Shown here: positions 40,978 to 51,207 of the stretch, in pieces
Layout of the letters: every line of letters starts with the position of its first letter
Numbering within the stretch: position 1 is the first letter of the stretch
Origin: Gammaproteobacteria bacterium
GTDB lineage: Bacteria > Pseudomonadota > Gammaproteobacteria > Ga0077536
NCBI GenBank assembly: GCA_016209015.1
Contig: JACQWY010000016.1
Span: forward strand, 1 to 64,000
Direction: 5' to 3'
Length of the DNA stretch: 64,000 nt
Program-made: the position numbers and the translations under genes
Notes under the pieces: generated by a model
Told to the model about the DNA's origin: nothing
What the model saw: only the letters and a program-made list of their open reading frames with translations
The model's database searches: none

Positions 40978-41949
40978 TTATCCGCCCGCTGACCGGAAAT
41001 GCAGATAGCCGCGTGCCGCCGGCGCGCGCTCGCTGCCGTCCGCCTCTCGTATGAGCACTCCCTGCCCCGCCCTCAGCGTGCCGATGCGCGTGACCGGCAC
41101 GGCGCACGCCGCCGCCACGGCCGCCATGGCGCCCGCCCGCGCCGGCGGGCAGGTGAAGCAGAGCTCGTAGTCGTCCCCCCCCGCCGCGGCGAGCTCGCGA
41201 GCCCGGGCCTCACCCAGCGCGGCGACGAGCTCAGGCGAGACCGGCAGCGCCTGCCAGTCGAGGAGCGCGCCGCAGCCGCTTGCGGCGGCGATGTGGCCGA
41301 GATCCGCCACGAGTCCGTCGGAGACGTCGATGCAGCTCGTGGCGAGGCCGGCGAGCGCGCGGCCGAGCGCGAGCCGCGGCGTCGGCCGCGAAAAACGCGT
41401 GACGAGGTGGCGGAGCCCGGGATCGTCCTCGTCGCGCCGCGCCCAGCAGGCGAGCCCGCCCGCGGCGTCGCCCGGGGTACCCGAGACGAACACGGCATCG
41501 CCCGGCTGCGCGCGATCGCGACGCAGCGCGGTGCCGCTCGCGACCGTACCGAGCAGTTGCACGCTCACGGTCAGCGGACCGCGCGTCGTGTCGCCGCCGA
41601 CGAGCGCGACGCCCGCGGCGTTCAAAGCGTCGGCGAGGCCCGCGGCGAAAGCCGCGAGCCAGTCGCGTTCGGCATCGGGAAGCGTGAGGCCGAGCAGCGC
41701 CCAGCGCGGCTCCGCGCCCATCGCCGCGAAGTCGCTGAGATTGACGGCGGCGGCGCGATAGCCGATGTCGGCAGGCGGGAAGTCCAACGGGAAATGGCGG
41801 CCGGCGACGAGCGTGTCGAGCGCGGCGACGAGCTCGACGCCGGGCGGCACGCGCAGGAGCGCCGCGTCGTCGCCGATGCCGAGCGCGACGTCGTCGCGCG
41901 CGAGGGCGGCGGCCCTGAAGAATTCGTCGATGAGCGAGAACTCGTCCAC
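40978..41949 (-). CDS. thiL: Thiamine-monophosphate kinase
   Basis: Protein of 323 aa matching ThiL: DEFSLIDEFF at the start, GIGDDAALL, NLSDFAAMGAEPRWALLGL, GGDTTRGPL, CIDVSDGL and AAGGDDYELCF. It phosphorylates thiamine monophosphate to thiamine diphosphate. The start is GTG 41949, 14 bp after the nusB stop, as in the conserved nusB-thiL order. It is the last gene of the glyA/rib operon. All acidic metal-binding motifs appear intact. Confidence 0.94.
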   Translation of the reverse strand: MDEFSLIDEFFRAAALARDDVALGIGDDAALLRVPPGVELVAALDTLVAGRHFPLDFPPADIGYRAAAVNLSDFAAMGAEPRWALLGLTLPDAERDWLAAFAAGLADALNAAGVALVGGDTTRGPLTVSVQLLGTVASGTALRRDRAQPGDAVFVSGTPGDAAGGLACWARRDEDDPGLRHLVTRFSRPTPRLALGRALAGLATSCIDVSDGLVADLGHIAAASGCGALLDWQALPVSPELVAALGEARARELAAAGGDDYELCFTCPPARAGAMAAVAAACAVPVTRIGTLRAGQGVLIREADGSERAPAARGYLHFRSAGG

Positions 41950-41963
41950 GGCGCGTGGCCGCT

Positions 41964-42416
41964 TCAGCTCTGTCCTTCCGGCGCGCGGGTCTCGTGCGGG
42001 CGCAGCCGGCGCGCGACCTTGTCGAGCACGCCGTTCACGTAGCGATGCGCCTCGTCCGCGCCGAACATCTTGTTCAACTCGATCGCTTCGTTCAGCACGA
42101 CGCGCCAGGGGATGTGCGGACTGTAACGCAGCTCGTAGGCGCCGATGAGCAGCACGCTGCGCTCGACGGGGCCGATCTTCGTCCACTCGCGATCGAGCGC
42201 AGGGTCGAGCTCCGCGAGCAGCTCCGTGACGCGTGCCGGGATTTCCCGCGTGAGCGTCGCGAAGTAGCCCATGTCGACTTTCACGAGCTCGCGATCGGCG
42301 ACGAACTCCCTGTAGATGTCGTTCGGATCCTGGCCGGTGAGCTGCCACTGGTACAGAGCCTGCACGGCGCAGCGGCGCGCGCGCACGCGGCCCGAGTTCG
42401 AACCGGCGTCAGCCAC
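41964..42416 (-). CDS. nusB: Transcription antitermination factor NusB
   Basis: All-helical RNA-binding protein of 150 aa: RRCAVQALYQWQLTG, VERSVLLIGAYELRY, WRVVLNEAIELNKMFG and YVNGVLDKVA are standard NusB blocks. It joins the Nus complex during rRNA transcription by binding boxA RNA with S10. GTG 42416 starts 27 bp after ribH. The ribH-nusB-thiL order is widely conserved in gammaproteobacteria. Confidence 0.95.
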   Translation of the reverse strand: MADAGSNSGRVRARRCAVQALYQWQLTGQDPNDIYREFVADRELVKVDMGYFATLTREIPARVTELLAELDPALDREWTKIGPVERSVLLIGAYELRYSPHIPWRVVLNEAIELNKMFGADEAHRYVNGVLDKVARRLRPHETRAPEGQS

Positions 42417-42443
42417 GTCGCGCTCCCGGAGCCACCGCGGTCC

Positions 42444-42917
42444 TCAAATCTGCCGCAGCAGCGCGATCATCTCGATCGCGGTCAAGGCGGCGTCCGCGCC
42501 CTTGTTGCCGGCCTTCGTGCCGGCGCGCTCGACGGCCTGCTCGATGCTGTCGGTCGTCAGCACGCCGAAGACGACCGGCACGCCGGTGTCCGCGGCGGCG
42601 GCGGCGACGCCGCGCGAGCACGCGCCCGCGACGTGATCGAAGTGCGGCGTCGAACCGCGGATCACCGCGCCGAGCGTGATCACGGCGTCGTAGGTCCCGG
42701 TCGCCGCGAGCCTGCGCGCGACGAGCGGGATTTCGAACGCGCCCGGGCAGCGGACGATCGTCAAATCCTCCTCGGCGACACCGTGACGCTTCAGGGTGTC
42801 GATGCAGCCTGACTCCAGGTGATCGACGATGAAGCCGTTGAACCGCCCGCAGACGATGGCGATGCGGCTCTTCTCGCGCAGCACGAGGCTGCCTTCGATG
42901 ATCTTGATAGCGCTCAT
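42444..42917 (-). CDS. ribH: 6,7-dimethyl-8-ribityllumazine synthase
   Basis: Protein of 157 aa with IAIVCGRFN, the substrate-binding [31 protein letters not shown] and [20 protein letters not shown]. It condenses the RibD product with 3,4-dihydroxybutanone phosphate to form lumazine, usually as an icosahedral or pentameric assembly. ATG 42917 has GGGAGCGGAG upstream. It lies 13 bp after ribB in the riboflavin operon. Confidence 0.95.
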   Translation of the reverse strand: MSAIKIIEGSLVLREKSRIAIVCGRFNGFIVDHLESGCIDTLKRHGVAEEDLTIVRCPGAFEIPLVARRLAATGTYDAVITLGAVIRGSTPHFDHVAGACSRGVAAAAADTGVPVVFGVLTTDSIEQAVERAGTKAGNKGADAALTAIEMIALLRQI

Positions 42918-42930
42918 GTGCTCCGCTCCC

Positions 42931-44040
42931 TCAGGTCACGTATTCCACGACCTCGAGGCCGAAGCCCGAGATCGCGTGATATTTGCGCGGGTTGCTCATC
43001 ACCCGCATCTTGCGTACGCCGAGATCCGCGAGGATCTGCGCGCCGAGCCCGATCTGCCGCCAGTCCATCGGCCGTTGCGCGCGCGGCGGGCGCGGCGCGT
43101 TCGCATCGGTCTCCGCGTAGCGGAAGATCTGGCGGACGAGCTCGTCGTTCTCCACCTGGTTCGAGAGCATCACGATCACCCCCTCGCCGGCGTCCGCGAG
43201 CCGCTTCAGCACGTCGCGCAGCGGCCAGCCCGCGTCCTTGCGCACGTTCGCCGTGAGATCGGCGAGCGGATTGCAGATGTGCACGCGGACCAGCGTCGGC
43301 CGCTCCGGCGAGATGTGGCCCTTCACCATCGCGAGATGGAGGTCGCCGTGGATCGCGTCGCGGTAGCCGTAGAGCCGGAACTCGCCGAACTCGGTCGGCA
43401 GGACCGATTCCGCGGCCCGCTCGATCGTCTTCTCGTTCTCGATCCGGAATCGGATCAGATCCGCGATCGTGCCCATCTTCAGGCCGTGCTCGGCGGCGAT
43501 GACCTCGAGCTCGGGACGGCGTGCCATCGTGCCGTCGTCGTTCAGGATCTCGACGATCACGCCTGCGGGCTCGAGGCCGGCGAGACGCGCGAGATCGCAG
43601 GACGCCTCGGTGTGCCCCGCGCGCGTCAGCACGCCGCCGACCTGGGCGACGAGCGGGAAGATGTGGCCGGGCTGCGTGAGATCCGAAGCACGCGCATTCG
43701 GCGCGATGGCGGCCCGCACGGTACGCGCGCGGTCCGCGGCCGAGATGCCGGTCGTCACGCCTTCGGCCGCTTCGATCGAGACCGTGAAGTTCGTGCGATG
43801 CGTGTAGTGCGTGTCGCGCACCATCAACGGCAGGTTGAGCTGGCGGCAGCGCGCTTCCGTCATCGGCATGCAGATCAGACCGCGGCCGTACTTCGCCATG
43901 AAATTGATGTGGGCCGCCGTGCAATGGCTCGCGGCGATGACGAAATCGCCCTCGTTCTCGCGATCCTCGTCGTCGACGATGATCACCATCTTGCCGTCGC
44001 GGATGTCGGCGATGATTTCCTGGGTCGAATTGAAGGCCAT
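42931..44040 (-). CDS. ribB: 3,4-dihydroxybutanone-phosphate synthase with degenerate GCH2 domain
   Basis: Protein of 369 aa. The N-terminal half is an intact Rib[49 protein letters not shown]. The C-terminal half is homologous to GTP cyclohydrolase II but lacks the zinc cysteines: the expected HSECLTGDVFGSLRCDCG-like block reads [10 protein letters not shown]. So only the RibB reaction (ribulose-5-phosphate to DHBP plus formate) is expected, and a separate RibA should exist elsewhere. This RibB plus pseudo-RibA form is common in gammaproteobacteria. It sits between ribE and ribH. Confidence 0.93.
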   Translation of the reverse strand: MAFNSTQEIIADIRDGKMVIIVDDEDRENEGDFVIAASHCTAAHINFMAKYGRGLICMPMTEARCRQLNLPLMVRDTHYTHRTNFTVSIEAAEGVTTGISAADRARTVRAAIAPNARASDLTQPGHIFPLVAQVGGVLTRAGHTEASCDLARLAGLEPAGVIVEILNDDGTMARRPELEVIAAEHGLKMGTIADLIRFRIENEKTIERAAESVLPTEFGEFRLYGYRDAIHGDLHLAMVKGHISPERPTLVRVHICNPLADLTANVRKDAGWPLRDVLKRLADAGEGVIVMLSNQVENDELVRQIFRYAETDANAPRPPRAQRPMDWRQIGLGAQILADLGVRKMRVMSNPRKYHAISGFGLEVVEYVT

Positions 44041-44109
44041 AGTCCTGGTCTGTCCGTCAGTGTCGTGGTGATTGCGATCCGGCGGCGGCGCCGCCGTCGC
44101 GCCGGCCTC

Positions 44110-44766
44110 TCAGTGGCCGGCGAAACCCGCGCTACGCAGCAGCTCGAGGTTCAGATTACCGGCGGGCGCCCCGCCGTCGGCGGTCAGCAGCCGTTCGAGA
44201 TAGCGCGCGAGGAGATCGATTTCGAGGTTCACCGGCGCGCCCGCCTTGAGAGCGCCGAGCGTGGTGGCCTTCAGGGTGTGGGGGATGATCAGCAGTTCGA
44301 ATTCCGCGCCGGCGACCGCGTTCACGGTGAGGCTCACCCCCTCCACGCAGATCGAGCCCTTCGGCGCGATGTAGCGCGCGAGCCCGGCGGGCGCGCGCAA
44401 CCGGAACTGCACGCTGTTGTCGTGCTCGCGACGCCACAGCACTTCGCCCACACCGTCGACGTGTCCGCTCACGAGATGACCGCCGAGGCGATCGGAGAGC
44501 CGCAGCGCCTTCTCGAGATTGATCGGCGATCCCGCGGCGAGACGGCCGAGCGTCGTGCGTGCGAGCGTCTCGGGCGAAACGTCGACTTCGAATACGTCGC
44601 CGCCGAATTTGACGACGGTAAGGCAGGCCCCCGAGCAGGCGATGCTGTCGCCGAGCACGACGTCGTCGAGCCCGAGCGTGCCGGCCCCGACCGTCATGCG
44701 CACTGCGTCGCCCTGTTGCGCGAGGCTCGCAATCGTGCCCACTGCCTGGATGATGCCGGTAAACAT
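44110..44766 (-). CDS. ribE: Riboflavin synthase alpha chain
   Basis: Protein of 218 aa made of two homologous lumazine-binding barrels: MFTGIIQAVGTI at the start, IACSGACLTVV, GGHLVSGHVDGVG, then CVEGVSLTVN and FELLIIPHTLKATTLG in the second. It dismutates two lumazine molecules to riboflavin plus the pyrimidine precursor. ATG 44766. Same strand as and close to ribD (33 bp) and ribB (69 bp). No FMN riboswitch is evident in the short spacers. Confidence 0.95.
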   Translation of the reverse strand: MFTGIIQAVGTIASLAQQGDAVRMTVGAGTLGLDDVVLGDSIACSGACLTVVKFGGDVFEVDVSPETLARTTLGRLAAGSPINLEKALRLSDRLGGHLVSGHVDGVGEVLWRREHDNSVQFRLRAPAGLARYIAPKGSICVEGVSLTVNAVAGAEFELLIIPHTLKATTLGALKAGAPVNLEIDLLARYLERLLTADGGAPAGNLNLELLRSAGFAGH

Positions 44767-44799
44767 AAGCCGAAACTATCGAGTATGCGTGCGCATGCG

Positions 44800-45930
44800 T
44801 CAAGTCGGGGCGGACGGCCGCGGTCGGGCCACGATGCGCAGATCCGCGCCGATGCGATCGCAGCTCAGGATCTCCAGCGCAGGTGCCCGCGCAAGCGCGC
44901 CGGGATCCGCGAATTCGAACGCGCTTTGCGCCGTGTGACCGAGGAGTTTCGGGGCGAGGTAGAGCACGTATTCGTCGACGAGCCCGGCCGCGACGAATGC
45001 GCCGGCGAGCCGTGGACCGGCTTCGACGAGCACGTCGTTCACTTCGCGCGCGGCGAGGCGCGCGAGTGCTGCGGACAGCGCGACGCCGTCGGGGCCGCGC
45101 GCGATCACCTCGACCTCGGCGCCCGCCGCTTCGAGCGCCCGGATCGCATCGAGCTCGGCGACGCCCGAGAAGACGAGCGTGCGCCCGGGCCGGGTCAGGA
45201 TCTTCGCCTGCGGACTCATTGCGAGGCGGGTGTCGAGCACCGCGCGCAGTTGCCGGCGCGGGCCGAGATCGAAACGCGGATCGCGGACGTCGAGGCCCGG
45301 ATCGTCGGCACGCACGGTGCCGATGCCGGTCAACACGCAGTCGCTCGCCGCGCGCAGGCGCTGGACGTCGGCACGGGCTTCCGCGCCCGTCACCCATTGC
45401 GAGGCGCCGGAAGCGAGCGCGACCTTGCCGTCGAGGCTCATGCCGAGCTTGAGCGTCACGAACGGCCGGCCGCGTTCCATGCGGTTGAAGAAGCCGCGGT
45501 TGAGTGCGCGCGATTCCGCGGCGAGCACGCCGCCCGTCACGGCGATCCCGGCGGCTTCGAGCCGCGCCCGGCCGCCGCCCGCGACGCGCGGATTGCTGTC
45601 GCCCGCCGCGAACACGACACGCGCGACACCGGCCGCGACGAGCGCCTCGGCGCACGGCGGCGTGCGGCCGTGATGGCTGCAGGGTTCGAGCGTGACGTAG
45701 ACGGTCGCGCCGCGCGCGCGTTCGCCGGCCGCGGCGAGCGCGCCGACCTCGGCATGCGGACCGCCGGCGTGATGATGGAAGCCGGCGCCGACGACTTCGT
45801 CACCCTGGACGATCACGCAGCCGACGCGCGGATTCGGATGGGTCGAATAATAGCCGCGCCGCGCGAGCTCGAGCGCATGCGCCATGTGGCCGTGATCGGC
45901 GGCCGTCACCTCGGGCCCGGAATGCGGCAC
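44800..45930 (-). CDS. ribD: Bifunctional riboflavin deaminase/reductase RibD
   Basis: Protein of 376 aa. The N-terminal deaminase has HAEVGAL and the zinc motif EPCSHHGRTPPC. The C-terminal reductase starts near PFVTLKLGMSLDGKVAL and contains NDVLVEAGPRLAGAF. It performs the second and third steps of the pyrimidine branch of riboflavin synthesis. The GTG at 45930 gives a 15-residue leader before HMAHALELARRG; an internal ATG at that methionine is an alternative start. It begins 4 bp after nrdR. Confidence 0.94.
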   Translation of the reverse strand: MPHSGPEVTAADHGHMAHALELARRGYYSTHPNPRVGCVIVQGDEVVGAGFHHHAGGPHAEVGALAAAGERARGATVYVTLEPCSHHGRTPPCAEALVAAGVARVVFAAGDSNPRVAGGGRARLEAAGIAVTGGVLAAESRALNRGFFNRMERGRPFVTLKLGMSLDGKVALASGASQWVTGAEARADVQRLRAASDCVLTGIGTVRADDPGLDVRDPRFDLGPRRQLRAVLDTRLAMSPQAKILTRPGRTLVFSGVAELDAIRALEAAGAEVEVIARGPDGVALSAALARLAAREVNDVLVEAGPRLAGAFVAAGLVDEYVLYLAPKLLGHTAQSAFEFADPGALARAPALEILSCDRIGADLRIVARPRPSAPT

Positions 45931-45934
45931 GCGA

Positions 45935-46453
45935 TCAGCGCTTCGGGTCGTCGTTCGGATCGGGGATCAAGGCGAGCTGCTGCTCGCGCAGATCCGGCGG
46001 CAGATCGTTCTCGAGCCGCTCGATCTCCTCGAGGAAGGCCTTCACGTCCTCGAAGCTGCGGTAGACGGAGGCGAAGCGCACGTAGGCGACCTGGTCGAGG
46101 CCGCGCAGCGCGTCCATGACGAGCTCGCCGATGCGCCGCGAATCGATTTCGCGCTCGCCGCTCTCGCGGACGCGGCGCTTGAGATGGGCGAGCGCCGCTT
46201 CGATGCGCTCGCTCGAGACGGGGCGCTTCTCCAGCGCCTTCAGGATCCCGCCGCGCAGCTTGTCGTCGCTGAACGTTTCGCGGCGGCCGTCGCTCTTCAC
46301 CACGCGCGGCAGCGAGAGCTCCGCCGTCTCGTAGGTCGTGAAGCGCGCCTTGCATTGCACGCACTCGCGCCGGCGACGGATCTGATCGCCCTCGCCGAGC
46401 AGGCGGGAATCGATGACGCGGGTATCGGGATTGGCGCAGAACGGACAGTGCAT
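45935..46453 (-). CDS. nrdR: Transcriptional repressor NrdR
   Basis: Protein of 172 aa with an N-terminal zinc ribbon ([16 protein letters not shown] and [12 protein letters not shown]) followed by an ATP-cone domain ([20 protein letters not shown]). NrdR senses ATP/dATP and represses ribonucleotide reductase genes. The nrdR-ribD linkage is conserved in gammaproteobacteria. ATG 46453 is 95 bp downstream of glyA, and RibD starts 4 bp after its stop. No nrd genes are present here. Confidence 0.96.
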   Translation of the reverse strand: MHCPFCANPDTRVIDSRLLGEGDQIRRRRECVQCKARFTTYETAELSLPRVVKSDGRRETFSDDKLRGGILKALEKRPVSSERIEAALAHLKRRVRESGEREIDSRRIGELVMDALRGLDQVAYVRFASVYRSFEDVKAFLEEIERLENDLPPDLREQQLALIPDPNDDPKR

Positions 46454-46548
46454 AGACCTGGACCTCGCGCTAGAGGATGGCGGCCGGGCACGCTCCTCGC
46501 GTCCCCGGCCTCGTTGCTACGTCCATCGGCTCACCGCCCCGCCTCCGC

Positions 46549-47805
46549 TCAGTGGGCGTAGACGGGAAAGCGGCCGCACAGCTCCACGACCTGGGCGCGG
46601 ACGCGCGCGTTCACCGCCTCGTCGTCGATCGCGTCGAGCACGTCGCACATCCAGCCGGCAACCGCCTTCGCCTCGTCGGCGCCGAAGCCGCGCGTCGTCA
46701 TCGCCGGCGTGCCGACGCGGATGCCGCTCGTCACGAACGGCGACTGCGGATCGTTCGGCACCGCGTTCTTGTTCACCGTGATGTGGGCGCGGCCGAGCGC
46801 GGCGTCCGCGGCCTTGCCGGTCAGACCGCGGCTCACGAGGTCGACGAGGAAGAGATGGTTGTCGGTGCCGCCCGACACGACGTTGTAGCCGCGCGAGAGG
46901 AACGTCCCGGCCATCGTCCGCGCATTCTTCACGACCTGCTCCTGGTAGCCCTTGAACGAAGGCTCCATCGCCTCCTTGAACGCGACCGCCTTCGCGGCGA
47001 TGACGTGCATCAGCGGACCGCCCTGGATGCCCGGGAAGACGGCGGAGTTCAGCTTCTTCTCGAGCTCCTCGTTCTTCTTCGCGAGGATGAGCCCGCTGCG
47101 CGGACCGCGCAGCGTCTTGTGGGTCGTCGTCGTCGTCACGTCGGCGAGCTGCACCGGGCTCGGATAGAGTCCGACCGCGACGAGACCCGCGACGTGCGCC
47201 ATGTCGGAGACGAGATACGCGCCGACTTCGTTCGCGATCTCGCGGAACTTCGCCCAGTCGACGATGCGCGAATAGGCCGAGAAGCCCGTCATTATCATCT
47301 TCGGCTTGTGCTCGCGGGCGAGCTTCGCGACCTGGTCGTAGTCGATGTAGCCGGTCTTCGGATCGAGACCGTACTGGACGGCGTGGTAGGTGCGTCCGGA
47401 GAAGTTCACGCCCGCGCCGTGCGTGAGATGCCCGCCGTGGGCGAGGCTCATGCCGAGCACGACGTCGCCGGCGGCGAGGAGCGCGAGATAGACCGCGCCG
47501 TTCGCCTGGGAGCCCGAATGCGGCTGCACGTTCGCGTAATCCGCCCCGAACAGCGCCTTCGCGCGATCGATCGCGAGCTGCTCCACGATGTCGACGTACT
47601 CGCAGCCGCCGTAGTAGCGCTTGCCGGGATAACCCTCCGCGTACTTGTTCGTGAGCACGGTGCTGGTCGCTTCCAGGACGCGCGGGCTGACGTGGTTCTC
47701 GGATGCGATGAGCTCGATATGATCCTCCTCGCGCAGCGTCTCGCCGCGGATCGCGGCCCAGAGATCGGGGTCGAAGTTCTCGATGCGCAGGTCTTTGCCA
47801 AACAC
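46549..47805 (-). CDS. glyA: Serine hydroxymethyltransferase
   Basis: Protein of 418 aa: [26 protein letters not shown], and the PLP lysine in [17 protein letters not shown]. It interconverts serine and glycine with formation of methylene-tetrahydrofolate, the main C1 entry point. The start is GTG 47805, supported by CGAGGAGGAAT just upstream. It heads the glyA-nrdR-rib-nusB-thiL block and is divergent from cyaA across a 468-bp gap containing a long hairpin. Confidence 0.96.
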   Translation of the reverse strand: MFGKDLRIENFDPDLWAAIRGETLREEDHIELIASENHVSPRVLEATSTVLTNKYAEGYPGKRYYGGCEYVDIVEQLAIDRAKALFGADYANVQPHSGSQANGAVYLALLAAGDVVLGMSLAHGGHLTHGAGVNFSGRTYHAVQYGLDPKTGYIDYDQVAKLAREHKPKMIMTGFSAYSRIVDWAKFREIANEVGAYLVSDMAHVAGLVAVGLYPSPVQLADVTTTTTHKTLRGPRSGLILAKKNEELEKKLNSAVFPGIQGGPLMHVIAAKAVAFKEAMEPSFKGYQEQVVKNARTMAGTFLSRGYNVVSGGTDNHLFLVDLVSRGLTGKAADAALGRAHITVNKNAVPNDPQSPFVTSGIRVGTPAMTTRGFGADEAKAVAGWMCDVLDAIDDEAVNARVRAQVVELCGRFPVYAH

Positions 47806-47954
47806 GTTGATTCCTCCTCGAATGAGAGAGCAGATAGTCGATAGAGCTGCAGCGACCCCGCATTACGTCGCAGCAGGCGGAAGCCCGGAGGCGGCGCCCG
47901 TCAGGGAACCGGGAGCACCGCTCGGGTGGACTCTCCCCCGCCGCGTTGCCTTCT

Positions 47955-48120
47955 CACAGGACCCTGGTCAAACACGCTCGTCGACACCGAGGGTGTACGT
48001 GAGTGGTCGGGGCAAGGCGCGTGTCGCCGGCAATAGCGGGACTATTGCCAAGATACGCAACGCCGCCCCGGCCGCACACGGACACCCGAATGTAGAGCGT
48101 GTTGGACCAGGGTCCTCGTG
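47955..48120. repeat. 166-bp long imperfect hairpin between glyA and cyaA
   Basis: The left arm CACAGGACCCTGGTCAAACA and the right arm ending TTGGACCAGGGTCCTCGTG are complementary, and pairing continues inward with mismatches (GGTGTAC/GGACACC, TCGGGGC/CCCCGG, GGCAATAG/CTATTGCC) to a ~5-nt loop around 48038. Almost the whole segment folds as one stem. It may be a MITE-like element or a structured regulatory RNA. The remaining gap (47806-47954 and 48121-48273) shows no gene and must hold the divergent promoters. Confidence 0.75.
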
Positions 48121-48273
48121 CGCGAACGTGGAAAACTCGGTCCAAGGCCCGGCAATTATCCGCGAATGCGCCGGGCGACTCAATCGAAACCCCTGTTTTT
48201 TCACGGGTTCCGGACGGTGCCGAATGCTCGCTCAGCGCGTGAAGTTTGCCCCCTGTGCGCCGCTAAATGGCCC

Positions 48274-51123
48274 ATGAGCACGACCGTCGGCCGATGGACG
48301 CCACCGAATCCCCGCCAGCGCGATCTGGAGAGCCGTTTCCAGATGGTGACGCGGGAACGGCTGCGACGCGTCTTCGACAGTCTCACCCCCCGCCAGCAGG
48401 ATCTGCTCGAGCTCCTGCCGCTGCTCTTCCACATGAATCACCCGCTGCTGCCAGGCTACGTGTCCCACGACACGCCGGCCGGCCTCGCGGACTACACGCC
48501 CTCGAACGAGGCCGTGCACGCCGCGAAGCGCATCGCGAAGGCCTTCACGTTCGAGCGCCACATGTTGCGCAGCTTCGCAGTGCTCGGGGTCTACCTCATG
48601 GGCAGCCCGGGGACGATCGCCTACACGAAGCACAGCGATCTCGACATCTGGATCTGCCACGATGCCTCGCTGCCGGCCGAGGCCCTCGAGAAGCTCGAGC
48701 ACAAGGCGCGGCTCATCGAGCAGTACGCGATGAAGCTCGGCCTCGAAATGCACTTCTTCGTCTTCGATGCCGAGCGCTTCCGCCGCGGCGAGACGCTGAG
48801 CCTCTCCGCGGAATCGAGTGGCAGCTCGCAGCACTCGCTGCTCCTCGACGAGTTCTACCGTTCGGGCCTGCTCATCGCGGGCCTGCCGCCGCTGTGGTGG
48901 CACGTGCCGATCGAGGAGGATGCACGCTACGAGGAATACGTCGCCGAAGGTCTCCAGCAGCGCCGCTTCTCGCCGCGCAACTATGTCGACTTCGGAGGCC
49001 TCTCGCAGATCCCGCCCGAGGAATTCTTCGGCGCCGCGGTCTGGCAGCTCTACAAGAGCATCGAGTCGCCCTACAAGTCGATGATGAAGCTGCTGCTCAT
49101 GGAGACCTACGCCTCCGAGTATCCGAAGATCGCGCTCCTGAGCCATCGCTACAAGAAAGCCCTCGTGCAGGAGGGCCTCACGCTCAACGACCTCGACCCC
49201 TACATCTCGATGTATCGCAAGGTCGAGGAATACCTCATGGCGAACAACGATCCGGTGCGGCTCGCGCTGCTGCGCCGGGCGTTCTACATCAAGGCGAACG
49301 AGGATCTGAGCCAGGCCGTCGATCCGCGTCAATCGAAAAACTGGCGGCGCGAGACGCTCGAGCAGATGACGCTGTCCTGGGGCTGGACGAAGGCCGATCT
49401 CCTGCACCTCGACCGGCGCGGCGACTGGAAGCTCGACACCGCGATCGAGGAGCGCCGCGCGCTCATCAAGGCATTGCAGAAGAGCTACGCGGTGCTCTCC
49501 GATTTCGCGCGGCGCCACGGCAAGGACAAGAAGATCACCGAGAGCGATCTCAACGTCCTCGGCCGCAAGCTCTACGCGGCGTTCGAGAAGAAGCCCGGCA
49601 AGATCGAAATCGTCACCCGCGGCATCTGCAAGGATCCGGCGGAGGCCCATCTCTCGCTGCATCAGGTGGACTCGGACGGACGCGAGGCGTGGCTCGTCTA
49701 CGCCGACATCGTGCTGCCGGACGAAGTCGCGCAGCGCACGCCGTTGAAGCGCGCCGCCTCCGTGCTCGAGCTGCTCGCCTGGTGCCACTTCAACTGCCTC
49801 GCCGGGCCCGGCACGCAGTGGCATTTGTACACGCGGGACAGCCGGCTCAATTCCTTCGAGTTGAACAAGATTCTGGAAGCCGTCAACGAAGCCTTCCCGA
49901 ACGGCGAGCTCGACGCCCTGCCGATCGAGACGCTCGGCCGCGCGCCGCGCCTGCATCGCGCGCTCATGTTCGTGAACGTCGGCAAGGACGCGCTGCACGG
50001 CCGCTTCAACGAGGGCGACGTGCTGACGAGCAACCATACGGACGCCTTCCAGTTCGGCGGCCGGCGCATCAACCTCGTCCACAGCGCCTCGCTGCTCTTC
50101 GTCACGAGCTGGGAGGAAGTCTTCTGCCTGCATCACGAGGGGGTGCGCGGGCTGCTCGAGGCGGTGACCGAATACCTGCAATGGGCGACGCCGCTCGGCT
50201 CGACCGAGCTGCCGCTGCTCAAGGTGCAGTGCTTCTCGGCGGACTACGCGCAGGTCATCAGCCAGCGCGTCGAGCGCTACGTCGATGCCGCACGGCGGGT
50301 ATTCTCGACGACGTCCGCGCGCGGCGCGACGCATTTCATCGCCGAGATCGAGGGCGCGTTCCATCAGTTGAGCGCCGAGGGCGGCCGGCCGCACTATCGC
50401 ATCCACTCGAGCTTCCTCGCGCTCGTCAACGCGCTCGGCGAAGCGCGCGCGACGTTCGCGCGCGTGAGCTTCGACGAGAATTGCGCGCGGCTCTCCGCCT
50501 TGCCGACGATCTACACGCTGAACAAGCCGGGACGCATCCAGATCTTCGCCGCCGTGCGCAAGCAGAAGGCCGATGTCTACATCGTCGACGAGCACGGGGC
50601 GCTGTTCGTGCAACGCCAGGACGCCGTCGATCCGCGTGCCGTCTTCGATCACTTCCGCCGCTTCTTCGCGAGCCTCACTCGCGGCGACCGCGCCGGCACT
50701 GCCGTGGCCGCCGAGGACGTGCTCGAGTTCTACCAGATGCTGCCCGCGAGCGGCGGCCAGATGCGCGTGAAACGCGTCAACGTGCCGCCGGACGATCGCC
50801 TCGACTACCTGCCGCTGCGCGTATTCGTCGACGTCGACGACGCGGACCAGCCGCTGTTCACGATCTTCTGCGGTGAGCGGGAATTCACGGGCGCGGACGA
50901 CGACGGACGGCTGTTCGTCGCGATTGCGGATCACGTGCTCGGCATGCGGGCCGGGCGCGCGCCTTATCCGATCTACATTACCGATCTCACGCTCTCCACG
51001 CGCATCGAGGCCCGTCTCGGCGTGGTCGCCGTCAACACCATGCATCTCCTGAATTACAAGCGGCGCATCGAATATCAGCTCACGAAGGCGCTCCGCCGCG
51101 ACCTTGCCCCGAACAAGGCCTGA
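48274..51123 (+). CDS. cyaA: Class I adenylate cyclase
   Basis: Protein of 949 aa of the enterobacterial-type class I cyclase. The N-terminal nucleotidyltransferase-like catalytic region has GVYLMGSPGTIAYTKHSDLD with the metal-binding D-x-D (SDLDIWIC); blocks FFGAAVWQLYKSIESPYKS and KLLLMETYASEYP follow, then a long C-terminal regulatory part. It makes cAMP for CRP-type signalling. ATG 48274 fits the known short leader of the family; an open frame extends upstream without homology. Class I cyclases are largely gammaproteobacterial, which helps place the organism. Confidence 0.94.
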   Translation: MSTTVGRWTPPNPRQRDLESRFQMVTRERLRRVFDSLTPRQQDLLELLPLLFHMNHPLLPGYVSHDTPAGLADYTPSNEAVHAAKRIAKAFTFERHMLRSFAVLGVYLMGSPGTIAYTKHSDLDIWICHDASLPAEALEKLEHKARLIEQYAMKLGLEMHFFVFDAERFRRGETLSLSAESSGSSQHSLLLDEFYRSGLLIAGLPPLWWHVPIEEDARYEEYVAEGLQQRRFSPRNYVDFGGLSQIPPEEFFGAAVWQLYKSIESPYKSMMKLLLMETYASEYPKIALLSHRYKKALVQEGLTLNDLDPYISMYRKVEEYLMANNDPVRLALLRRAFYIKANEDLSQAVDPRQSKNWRRETLEQMTLSWGWTKADLLHLDRRGDWKLDTAIEERRALIKALQKSYAVLSDFARRHGKDKKITESDLNVLGRKLYAAFEKKPGKIEIVTRGICKDPAEAHLSLHQVDSDGREAWLVYADIVLPDEVAQRTPLKRAASVLELLAWCHFNCLAGPGTQWHLYTRDSRLNSFELNKILEAVNEAFPNGELDALPIETLGRAPRLHRALMFVNVGKDALHGRFNEGDVLTSNHTDAFQFGGRRINLVHSASLLFVTSWEEVFCLHHEGVRGLLEAVTEYLQWATPLGSTELPLLKVQCFSADYAQVISQRVERYVDAARRVFSTTSARGATHFIAEIEGAFHQLSAEGGRPHYRIHSSFLALVNALGEARATFARVSFDENCARLSALPTIYTLNKPGRIQIFAAVRKQKADVYIVDEHGALFVQRQDAVDPRAVFDHFRRFFASLTRGDRAGTAVAAEDVLEFYQMLPASGGQMRVKRVNVPPDDRLDYLPLRVFVDVDDADQPLFTIFCGEREFTGADDDGRLFVAIADHVLGMRAGRAPYPIYITDLTLSTRIEARLGVVAVNTMHLLNYKRRIEYQLTKALRRDLAPNKA

Positions 51124-51207
51124 GCGTCCCCCGCCCGGGTGCTTGCGCACCGATTCCGGCTTGCCGACACTAGCGGCTCGTTCGCTGCCGCATGCGGCGC
51201 CCGGACG

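Noticed and set aside
42931-44040. A functional bifunctional RibBA
   Set aside because: The GTP cyclohydrolase II half lacks the zinc-binding cysteines, so only the RibB activity is called.
44040-44110. FMN riboswitch upstream of ribB or ribE
   Set aside because: Spacers in the rib operon are too short and show none of the conserved RFN stem sequences.
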